Source: Papio anubis (Eukaryota; Chordata; Mammalia; Primates; Cercopithecidae). From it: 64,000 nt of DNA. Position numbers and translations under genes: made by a program. Shown piece after piece: positions 1 through 8,574 of the stretch. The DNA is taken from NCBI RefSeq assembly GCF_008728515.1, contig NC_044977.1, positions 5,417,501 through 5,481,500 on the forward strand, read 5' to 3'. The notes under the pieces were generated by a model, which was not told the DNA's origin, did no database searches, and saw nothing but the letters and a program-made list of their open reading frames with translations. The stretch's first letter is position 1; each line of letters opens with the position of its first letter.

Positions 1-34
1 TACCTACATGCATACATACATACATATATAGAGA
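1..34. repeat. CATA/TA microsatellite at window edge
   Basis: A run of CATA units passes into TATA at the left edge of the window. It is a simple tandem repeat, probably length-polymorphic, and is cut by the window start. Confidence 0.7.
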
Positions 35-119
35 TAACAAAAGTTTTCTAATTTATTGTCCTAGTTTCCATAATTGCATTTTCATCAAACAGATTTACTT
101 AGGTGCTTCTTGAACCTGG

Positions 120-300
120 AAGGTCATAAGCATCACCTGAAGTGATTTTAAGGCCTAGGGATGCCTTAACTGGACCTAGACCAATTAAATCAGAACAGAG
201 TAGAGTTGGGAAGGTGTTGCTGTATAGGTATTTTTAAAAAGACTTCCTGAATGATTTTAACATGCAGGATTGTGAACCACTGAGTGAGTTTGCTAGAATC
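120..300 (+). mobile_element. MER5-like hAT (Charlie) DNA transposon remnant
   Basis: The order of weakly conserved blocks follows the non-autonomous hAT element MER5A: a 'GCATCACCTG' block, a 'TCAGAACAGAGTAG' block, then '...TTTTAACATGCAGGATTGTGAACCACTGA'-like text (only part quoted). It is diverged, with no clear terminal inverted repeats, as expected for an old eutherian fossil. The assignment is from remembered consensus. Confidence 0.5.
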
Positions 301-537
301 TGACATTTTAGGTGCTTTGCTTTGTTCATCACCACATCTGTTCCTTGTTATTTCCCCAACATGTAGAAATCACTACTCAACGTTAATGAGGTTGTCATAT
401 TGAGAAAGCACATTTGCTTCTTCATTTTTTCTTTCCCCTGGGATTTTCTGCGTTTGGTTGTGTAGGTATTAACTTCTTGACCTTTCTAAGACATAACCAC
501 ATTAGGTTAGTTTCATGATAACATTAATAACAAAAGC

Positions 538-715
538 TACTAAAAAATACAAAAAACTAGCCGGGCGAGGTGGCGGGCGCCTGTAGTCCCAGCTACTCGG
601 GAGGCTGAGGCAGGAGAATGGTCTAAACCCGGGAGGCAGAGCTTGCAGTGAGCTGAGATCTGGCCACTGCACCCCAGCCTGGGCGACAGAGCAAGACTCT
701 GTCTCAAAAAAAAAA
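538..715 (+). mobile_element. 5'-truncated AluY, part of the composite element
   Basis: Homology starts in the middle A-rich part of the left monomer ('CTACTAAAAAATACAAAAA') and runs through the complete right monomer to a 10-A tail at 706-715. 'GAGATCTGGCCACTGCA' resembles the variant I recall for Old World monkey AluY subfamilies. The left half of the Alu is missing, and the break coincides with the AAAAGC repeat at 532-537. The poly(A) tail joins actin 3'UTR sequence directly on the other side. No TSD of its own is visible, so it does not look like an independent Alu insertion. Confidence 0.85.
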
Positions 716-1842
716 GGAAGGGTGTAATGCGACTAAGTCACAGTCCACCTAGAAGCATTCGTGGTGGACGATGGAGGGGCCGGACTCGTTGTACTCCTGC
801 TTGCTGATCCACATCTGCTGGAAGGTAGATAGCGAGGCCAGGATGGAGCCGCTGAGCCACACGGAGTACTTGCACTCGGGAGGAGCAATGATCTTGATCT
901 TCACTGTGCTGAGCGCTAGGGCGGTGATCTTCTTCTGTATCCTGTTGGTGATGCCAGGGTACATGGTGGTGCTGCCAGACAGCACTGCGTTGGTGTACAC
1001 ATCTTTGTGGATGTCCACGTCACACTTCTTGATGGAGTTGAAGGTCGTTTCGTGGATGCCACAGGATTCTATGCCCAGGAAGGAAGGCTGGAAGAGCGCT
1101 TCGGGGCAGTGGAACCGCTTGTTGCCAATGGCGATGACCTGGCCATCGGGCAGCTCGTAGCTCTTCTCCAGGGAGGAACTGGAGGCCGCCATGGCCATCT
1201 CCTGCTTGAAATCCAGGGCAACATAGCACAGCTTCTTCTTGATGTCACGCACGAGTTGCCGCTCAGCTGTGGTGTGAAGCTGTAGCTGTGCTCAGTGAGG
1301 ATCTTCATGAGGTAGTCAGTCAGGTCCCGGCCAGCCAGGTCCAGAGGCAGGATGGCATGTGGGAGGGCATACCCCTTGTACATGGGCACAGTGTGGGTGA
1401 CCCCACCAGAGTCCATCACAATGCCAGTGGTACGGACAGAGGCGTGCAGAGACAGCACGGCCTGGATGGCCACGTACATGGCTGGGGTGCTGAAGGTCTC
1501 AAACATGATCTGGGTCATCTTCTCACGGTTGGCCTTGAGGTTCAGGAGGGCCTCGGTCAGCGGCACAGGGTGCTCCTTGGGAGCCACACGTAGCTCGTTG
1601 TAGAAGGTGTAGTGCCAGATCTTCTCCATGTCATCCCAGTTGGTGACGATGCCGTGCTCGATGGGGTACTTCAGGGTGAGGATGTCTCTCTTGCTCTGGG
1701 CCTCGTTGCCCACATAGGAGTCCTCCTGACCCATGCCCACCATCATGCCCTGGTGCCTGGTGCACTCCACGATGGAGGCGAAGACGGCCCAGGGGACATC
1801 CTCGCCTGTGAAGCTGGCCTTGCACATGCCAGAGCCGTTGTC
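716..1842 (-). pseudogene. ACTB-like pseudogene: Beta-actin (ACTB) processed pseudogene, codons 11-375 plus 33 bp of 3'UTR
   Basis: Intronless copy of cytoplasmic actin. Translation starts at Asp11-Asn12-Gly-Ser-Gly-Met-Cys-Lys and ends at the C-terminal Cys-Phe, with the TAG stop at 749-751. The sequence after the stop ('GTGGACTGTGACTTAGTCGC') matches the ACTB rather than the ACTG1 3'UTR. Codons 1-10 and the 5'UTR are absent: the LTR begins where they should be. Residues 11-375 plus stop would be 1098 bp; this copy has 1094. The difference is an in-frame loss of one Asp codon in the second phosphate-binding loop (MDSG-GVTH) and a 1-base deletion near codons 201-203 (about position 1270) that shifts frame. 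No other frame-destroying change is seen, so two long frames survive (1069-2043 reading in from the LTR, and 749-1252), but there are many missense changes (Glu to Lys, Arg to His/Cys, Gly to Ser). It cannot make functional actin. It is part of the 532-2326 composite. Confidence 0.95.
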
Positions 1843-1950
1843 TATCCCGGCCCGCGGGATCGTCGAAGCAGGCCCTGGAGGAGGGAGTGGGAATTTGGGG
1901 GACAAGAGACACGAGAAATGGAGACAAGACAGTGCTCTGATCAAGTCTCG

Positions 1951-1956
1951 TTTAAT
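1951..1956 (-). terminator. LTR polyadenylation signal ATTAAA
   Basis: ATTAAA on the minus strand, 16 bp downstream of the TATA box. This closeness fits an LTR with a very short R region. Confidence 0.5.
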
Positions 1957-1972
1957 GGCGGTAATGCAGTGC

Positions 1973-1980
1973 CTTATATA
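1973..1980 (-). promoter_or_regulatory. LTR TATA box
   Basis: TATATAAG on the minus strand, in a GC-moderate LTR context, about 130 bp before the LTR/actin junction. It would place transcription starts near 1945-1950, so a transcript would read U5 and then actin sequence. Confidence 0.6.
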
Positions 1981-2326
1981 CACTTGGAGGGGAAGGGGTT
2001 GGGCCAGAGGTGGAGATGATCTCATCGCAGAGGGCGTGACCAAGTAGGTATTGGTTTCTCTGGTCGAAGGTCATGTTGCACCTGCGCTGTCAGTTGGTAA
2101 TTTTCCCGGGCGCGGGATGGTGCCTGCGCTACAAAGTAACAATTTTCGCAGCCGCGGGGAAAAACAAGTGAAGAAGAAGCAGGAAGAGCGCCATCTTTTA
2201 TGAGGTATTGATACAAAAGAGAAACAACAAATCTAGGGAGGAGGTAGAAGGTGGAAAGGAATAGAGCTCGGGCGTTTAATCATTATTATTTGCTATGGCC
2301 GGGGCGCGCAGCTCCGGACAAAAAGC

Positions 2327-5219
2327 ACCTATTAAAAATTCTATTTCTGCTTAATTTTCTAGAAAACAATACAAAGTCAATGCCTTTTATAATCCTGCAT
2401 TGATAACAATGTAAACTTAATCAAAAATATGTTAGCTTTGAGAAAGTTTCAATTCTCTGTCAGAGCATCAGAAGAAATTTTATTATTTTATTGTTTTATT
2501 TAGCCATAGCTGTGCCAGTTTTTCCTAAAGCATGTCCCTTCTTGTTGCTTAAATAGGCCTTTAGGTATTTTCAGTCAGATTATCTCTTATCTTTTAAAAT
2601 TTGTAAATAGCTTAGTAGCGTCAGGAGGCCTAGAACAGCCTCAAATACAAGAGAACTGTATATTATTCTGTTTCTTAAAGCACAGTGGCCTGAAGAGTAG
2701 CATGCATTATAAATAAAATGCATTTCTGGAGCAGTGTAATTTCAGTATTTATTCACTTACTTCAACACCAGAATGGAACAAAACTTATGTGTATGGCCAA
2801 TGGCAGTATACATATTTTTTGCTTTATAGCTTCCAAGATGTCCCAAACAATGCTATTTTTAAGAAAGCATTCATTTGCAAAGTTGGTAAGCTTTGTTATT
2901 CATTCCTAAAATATTCTTTGCCACCTCTAAAACTGGGAGGCAGGAGTATTTATCATGACAATACTATCCGCCTGGCCAGTATGGTAAAAAGAAAATAAAA
3001 TGTTAGTATCTGACATGAAGTAGTATAAGCATTAAAGAGACTGCCTAATAGTTTAACCAACAATACTACAAAATTCACCATGGGGTAAAGTCACACAAAA
3101 GCAGACCTACAGATAACTTCACGTTGTGACACTTGACTGGATTTGAGCATTGATTTGATTTCTTTCATGTATTTGTAGCATAGATATTAGAGTCACAGAA
3201 TCAATTGCATAGGTTGCCCCAAAGACCATTTCGTTAAATTTATGAGTAACTGCTTAGGATCAACAGTCAGAAAATCAATTTCCTTCTATTCTGTTTCTCA
3301 TTAATGTATAAGTTTTATTTGTTTTTGTACAATTGCCTAACCCATTTGAGAAAGCAATTTAAATGGTCAGCCTTTGCACATACTATTCACTTCCAATTAA
3401 GCCCCTCTACGGCAAACAGGATTTTGCTTACAGATAAAATAACAAGAAATAACAACAGCAAGTGGTTTATTTTATAATTGTTATTTCCATTGAATTAACT
3501 CAATGAGGTCATTCACACATGGCAAAAATAGGAGGGTCATTTTCATCTTGACTCTTTGGAAGAGAGAGTATTTGATAGGATTTAGTTGTGAAGACAGAAA
3601 TAGAATGTTAGCAAAAACTAAAAACTTCTGGATATTTAACTCAACTGTTATGGGTTCCTTATTCTGGAGCCTGTCCTGACTGTTAGTCAATAAATATGTA
3701 TTAGATACCCACAGCATCCCAAAAGTAATTAAAAATTAAATAGCTTCTTCATCTCTTGGGTCTACAGTTCACCATAAAATCATAACCATCAAAATTCATT
3801 CTTATTCACTTGGTTCTCTTATATTTTCAATTCAATCCCATAAATATTTATAGAATGCTGCTTTCTACCATTGAAAAGTTTACAGTCTTGCATGAAGGAT
3901 AACTCAAGCACATATAACTAGCTACCCAAATGAGCTAAGTGTCATGAGACAAGCATGAGTGAAGAACTGGGCCAAGGTACAAGCAGCAAGTCTATTTACG
4001 AAAAGCCCATGTACCAAAGTAAGTACTAACATAGGCCGGCAAATATTGAAAGAAGATAATTTAGTATATGTAATATACAGAGACTATATGTGGCCTACAA
4101 AACGGTGAGGTATCAACTTATGTCAAGAATGACATGAAATGTCTTCCACTTCCAGTCATCATAAACTGTCTGACACCAGAAAGCCCTCTCACTGTAGATA
4201 ATAAAAATTTGGACAAAATATATCTAATATTGTTTTCAGGTACTGGATAGCACAGATCTGTGACTTGGAAAAAATAATGAGCAAGGTAAGCTCCACTGTT
4301 ACTCCATCTTTCTGCATGGATGCATTTTGTATGCCATGGCACAAGGAGGAGAGAAGTTCAAACAGAGGAAAGTAGTCTTGCTGAACTGAGAAGACAGGTC
4401 AGAGGTAACTGTACACAGAAGAGGTGTTCCCAAAATCTGCCTATGGTCCCCTTGCATTTATATTGGAATACTAAGCTGCATATTATAAAAGGCACAAATA
4501 ATAGAAATATTGTATTTTTTCATAGGATATGAATTATACAACTGGGTGTATTTGTGAAGACTCACCCACTCTACGCTTACCATCTATGCATTCTACTTTC
4601 TGTAAAATATACTCTACTTCAATAGAAAATAGTGCCATAACTTGGTTAGTTTTTTAATTGGATCAGTCTGGCTGCTTTGTTCACATTTAAGCTATGTGTG
4701 GGAATACATAGAGGCATGAAGAAAAAGTAGGAACTTTTTGCTGTAAGTTGAGTAAGAGATAGCTCAACTTGGACTAGGGTTGTATTTGTGGATAGGATAT
4801 AAATGATTACACTTCTGGTTATATTTTGAAGCTAGACCCATGGGATTTACTGATGGATTGAAAGAGGGGTGGGAGACAAAGAAAGAAGTCAAGAAAGCAA
4901 GTATTTGGCCTGAACAGATATAAAGGTGAAATAATAATGTGCTGACACAGGGAAGAATGTGAGTGGAGCATGTGTGAAAAATATTAAGAATTCAATTATA
5001 GATGTGTTAGAAAAGTTGTATGAGACCATTAAGGGGTCATGCATAGAAAGAGAACTGTGCACGGCTTAATCTCTGGGACACTCTAACTTTAAAAAGCCAG
5101 GGAGTTGAAAAGAAGACAGGAAACTAAATTAGATGGAATGGTGAATGATGAAAAACAAAATTCAGGAGAGTGAAATACCCTATCGGCTGTGTTAATTATG
5201 TACATTGATATGCCAGAGG
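2327..5219. other. AT-rich intergenic stretch, nothing firmly recognised
   Basis: No coding signal, RNA gene or well-preserved repeat. A stretch near 3835-3900 (a 'ATAAATATTTATAGAATGC' block followed by 'GTTTACAGTCTTGCATGAAGGA') resembles the widespread old mammalian repeat with 'TATTTATTGAGCACCT', but is too decayed to assign. Confidence 0.5.
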
Positions 5220-6046
5220 TTAACCTCTCCCTATCAACTGCATCCTTATTCTTTTAAACATACTTTTATCTCTACTATTAAAGCAAAACAAAACAAACAA
5301 CTCCTCATCCACTCCAGTTATAGACCTCCTATCCTTGTTGTCTAAGTCAAAGTTTTGCACAGAGTTTTCTCTTCCTCCACGCTTTCCACTGACTTCTCCA
5401 TTCCCTCCAAATTGTCCTCAGCCCCCAGTATTTAAGGAAAAGCCTCATTAAAGTCATCAATAAACTACAGGTCTCTAAACCCAAAGTTTGTGTTTTCCCT
5501 TACATATTATCTTACTTGCTCTTGTAACACTCTGCCTTAATTTTCAAGACATCATATCTAGTTTTCTTCCTACCTTTCTGGATTCTCCTTTTTAGTTGTA
5601 TTTCTGAGTGTACCTTCTTGACTTTAAATGCTAGGGTTTCTAAAAGTTCAATCAAAGTTCCTAATTCAATCTACATTTTGTTTGTAAGAAACCTCATTCA
5701 GGAGAAGTGGCATAACATGGTGATTAAGAATAATAATCCCTTTTCCAATCTGCCTTGGTTCAAAATTTAGCTCTGACACCACTTTTGCCATCATGGCAAA
5801 AACTCAGCCTATTTTTATCTGTTTTAATTTAAAAATTTTAATTTAAAATTATAATAGTTCTTATAGGATTGTCACAAGGATTGAGTCCATATTAATAAAT
5901 CACTAATATAGATGAGAGCAGCTTTAGTTACCGTATGTAAGTGGCCAGCTCACACTTGATTTTCTCTGGCCTAGACCTTTCTAAACTCACAACCTACATA
6001 TCCAACATTTCCCTTTTTATCTTAACTTAAATTTTTCAATGATATC

Positions 6047-7114
6047 TGTTGCGGGAAGTCAGGGACCCCGAACAGAGGGACCAGCTGAAGCCATGGCAGA
6101 AGAACATACGTTGTGAAGATTTCATGGACATGTATTAGTTCCCCAAATTAATACTTTTATAATTTCTTACACCTGTCTTTACTGCAATCTCTGAACATAA
6201 ATTGTGAAGATTTCGTGGACACTTATCACTTCTCCAATCAATACCCTTGTGGTTTCCTATGTCTGTCTTTAATCTCTTAATCTCGTCATCTTCATAAACT
6301 GAGGAGGATGTATGTCGCCTCAGGACCCTGTGATGATTGTGTTAACTGCACAAATTGTTTGTAGAGCATGAGTGTTTGAACAATATGAAACCTGGGCACC
6401 TTGAAAAAAGAACTGGATAACAGCAATGTTCAGGGAACAAGGGAGATAACCTTAAACTCTGACTGCCAGTGAGCTGGACGGAACAGAGCCGTATTTCTCT
6501 TCTTTCAAAAGCAGATAGGAGAAATATCGCTGAATTCTTTTTCTCAGCAAGCAACATCCCTGAGAGAGACAATGCGCCCTGAGGGTAGGTCTATAAACAG
6601 CCCCCTGGGAGGTGGGTGTCTTTTACCCTCGAAGCCTAAGGGATGAAATAAGCCCCGGTCTCCTGTAGTGCTCCCAGGCTTATTAGGACAAGGAAATTCT
6701 CGCCTAATAAATTTTGGTCAGATAGGTTGTCTGCTCTCAAACCCTTCTCCTGATAAGATGTTATCAATGATCATGTGTGCCTGAAACTTCATTAGCAATT
6801 TTAATTTCGCCCCATCCTGTAGTCCTGTGATCTTGTCCTGCCTCCATTTGCTTTGTGATATTTTATTACCTTGTGAAGCTTGTGATCTCTGTGACCCACA
6901 CTCTCTCCCCTTTTGAAAATCACTAATAAAAACTTGCTGGTTTTACAGCTCAGGGAGCATCACAGAACCTGCTGACATGTGATGTCTCCCCCGGACACCC
7001 AGTTTTAAAATTTCTCTCTTTTGTACTCTTTCCCTTTATTTCTCAGACCAACTGACACTTAGGGAAATAGAAAAGAACCCACGCTGAATATCAGGGGTGG
7101 AGTTTCCCCCGACA
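6047..7114 (+). mobile_element. Solo ERVK-class LTR (MER9-like) with 6-bp TSD
   Basis: The 1068-bp LTR opens TGTTGCGGGAAGTCAGGGAC and ends CCCCCGACA. It is flanked on both sides by GATATC (6041-6046 and 7115-7120). TG...CA ends and a 6-bp duplication are diagnostic of ERVK-type integration. A poly(A) signal AATAAA is at 6925-6930 before the R/U5-like 'GTACTCTTTCCCTTTATTTC'. Near the 5' end a 91-bp unit is tandemly duplicated (6111-6201 and 6202 to about 6292, each opening TTGTGAAGATTTC). No internal proviral sequence is present, so this is a solo LTR left by LTR-LTR recombination. It sits inside the L2. I assign the MER9/HERV-K9-related family from memory. Confidence 0.85.
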
Positions 7115-7508
7115 GATATCTCCAACTCAACATGTCCAAAACAGAATTCATGATCTAAAAGCCTTGAGCATTCCAAGGCTCCCTGTCCCACAAAATGACA
7201 TTGTAACTCAGAAAACTAGATGATATCCTTGACACAGATTCCCCCCACCACACGCTTCATGAAATCCCTAATCAATCTATCCACAGTGTATTGTGGCTTT
7301 TTACATGTTTCTTGAATCTTTTTTTTTCTTGCTAATAAATTATATACCCACTAACCTATTCTGATCTACTTTTATCTCTAATCTTCATGACTGCAATAGT
7401 GTGCTATCTGGGCACCCTGAAACTTTTCTTTTCCTATTCTCCATGCTGTAGCCAGAATCATCTTCTGATTATGTTCTCAAAATTCAGCATCAAATGCTTC
7501 ATTGATTT

Positions 7509-7817
7509 GGCTGGGCACTGTGGCTCATGCCTGTAATCCCAGCATGTTGGAAGGCCAAGGCAGGCAGATCACGAGGTCAGGAGATCAAGACCATCCTGAC
7601 TAACGTGGTGAAACCCTGTCTCTAGTAAATATACAAAAAATTAGCCAGGCGTGGTGGCAGGTGCCTGTAGTTCCAGCTGCTGGGGAGGCTGAGGCAGGAG
7701 AATGGTGTGAACCTGGGAGGCAGAGCTGGCAGTGAGCCGAGATCACGCCACTGTACTCCAGCCTGGGTGACAGAGCGAGACTCCGTCTCAAAAAAACAAA
7801 AGAGAAAAAAAAAAAAA
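7509..7817 (+). mobile_element. Full-length AluY-type SINE with 13-bp TSD
   Basis: Complete dimer starting GGCTGGGCACTGTGGCTCA and ending in an A-rich tail. Flanked by GCTTCATTGATTT (7496-7508 and 7818-7830). 'GAGATCAAGACCATCCTG' and 'GGAGAATGGTGTGAACC' indicate the S/Y boundary, probably Y. Inserted in the L2. Confidence 0.95.
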
Positions 7818-8574
7818 GCTTCATTGATTTACTATGATTCAGGGTAAAGCCCTAAATTCCTAATGTGACTTATTAATCCTCCTATGACTGATTTCTTCAT
7901 GGCCTTATTTCTATCAATTTCTTCATCTTTTGCTCTGTCCTTCCTTTTTATCGATTCTCAAATAACTCATGCTTCCTTCTACAAAAGAGCATTTGTGCAT
8001 TCCTTTTATCCTCCACTTATTTAATTCTTACCATCCATTCAGAGTTCAGCTCAGTTATCATTTTCTTCTTGAAGCCGTTCCTGGTCTTCAGGTTCCATAA
8101 CATCTGCTAATTCATGCATACTTGTCAATAGGTACCTTTCCTTATTCCACATATTATTTTGTAAAATTTACATGTCAAATTATAAAATTTGATTATTGAA
8201 AACTTAAAGAGGCCTTCATATGCTTACCATTTTAAGCCCAGGATATATATAGCATGGTTCTTGGGAGAAAGCTGTCAATAAATATTTGCTGAATGGATAA
8301 TTAGGTAGCAGCACTTATAGAAGTGAGAAACAACTAAAAATATTCCATAAGTTATGTGACAAAATAAACCAACTAAGTTTAAGTAACCATCAATACAAGC
8401 ACAGAGTTAAAATGTGTCCAGCCATTAGCCAGAAGGAATATTGAAGAACAATCATTTCAGAATGCTAAGATTATCAAGCAAACATCAGCCCTTCTAGATC
8501 TGTTGGAAAAAGTAGAGATCTAACATATTAATGATCTTTACTCTTGAAAAGTGGTGGCTGCAGTCTGTTTTTGT

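Larger units (their letters stand above)
1843..2320 (-). mobile_element. ERVK/betaretrovirus-type LTR, resembling simian type-D (SERV/SRV-like) LTRs
   Basis: Read on the minus strand, the 478-bp segment opens with TGTCCGGAGCTGCGCG and closes with CCCGCGGGCCGGGATA. The ends form a short imperfect inverted repeat (TGTCC / GGATA, the expected final CA being TA). It contains a U3 with an 'AAGATGGCGC' block, a TATA box (1973-1980), an ATTAAA poly(A) signal (1951-1956) and a U5 with 'GACTTGATCAG' and 'CTTGTCTCCATTTC', which I associate with type-D simian retroviral LTRs. A very short R, as in that group, would explain the tight spacing of TATA and ATTAAA. No primer-binding site, leader, gag, pro, pol or env follows: actin codon 11 comes next. 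The family call is from memory; the LTR nature is supported by the internal signals and the flanking hexamer. Confidence 0.75.
532..2326 (-). mobile_element. Composite insertion: ERVK-type LTR - ACTB cDNA - antisense Alu, flanked by AAAAGC
   Basis: The hexamer AAAAGC occurs at 532-537 and again at 2321-2326. Between them (538-2320, 1783 bp), read on the minus strand, lie a complete LTR (2320-1843), a beta-actin cDNA from codon 11 through the stop and 33 bp of 3'UTR (1842-716), and an Alu fragment in antisense (715-538). The right-hand AAAAGC abuts the TG that opens the LTR exactly, as a retroviral target-site duplication should, and 6 bp is the size made by betaretroviral integrases. The left end carries no LTR; the Alu fragment stops right at the repeat. 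I infer one integrated chimeric cDNA made by template switching. The alternative is stepwise insertions and a deletion with a chance 6-bp match. There is no poly(A) tail or longer TSD of the L1 kind at the outer ends. Confidence 0.65.
5220..8300 (+). mobile_element. Old LINE-2 (L2), interrupted by an ERVK LTR and an Alu
   Basis: The C/T-rich plus-strand text follows the 3' part of the L2 ORF. Around the LTR insertion, '...CCAACATTTCCC...' continues as 'TCCAACTCAACATGTCCAAA', a hallmark L2 block. The 3' end near 8260-8300 has the 'TCAATAAATATTTGCTGAATG' ending. Pieces are 5220-6040, 7121-7495 and 7831-8300. It is heavily mutated, with no open frame. It dates from before the eutherian radiation and serves here as neutral host DNA for younger insertions. 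Confidence 0.7.

Noticed and set aside
749..1252. 167-codon minus-strand frame matching the actin C-terminal half, as a gene
   Set aside because: It is the part after a 1-base deletion in an intronless copy that also lacks codons 1-10 and carries many replacements. It is a pseudogene segment.
1069..2043. 324-codon frame as an LTR-actin fusion protein
   Set aside because: Its ATG lies upstream of the LTR TATA box, so LTR transcripts would not include it, and the frame ends after the frameshift near 1270. Noted only as a curiosity of the junction.
771..2047. Plus-strand frames of 83-135 codons across the actin region
   Set aside because: Shadows of the actin coding sequence and LTR on the opposite strand; no independent support.
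7600..7824. Frames over Alu elements (also 9472-9669, 25634-25978, 36870-37255, 37445-37660, 49939-50172)
   Set aside because: Typical Alu-derived peptides; no gene structure.
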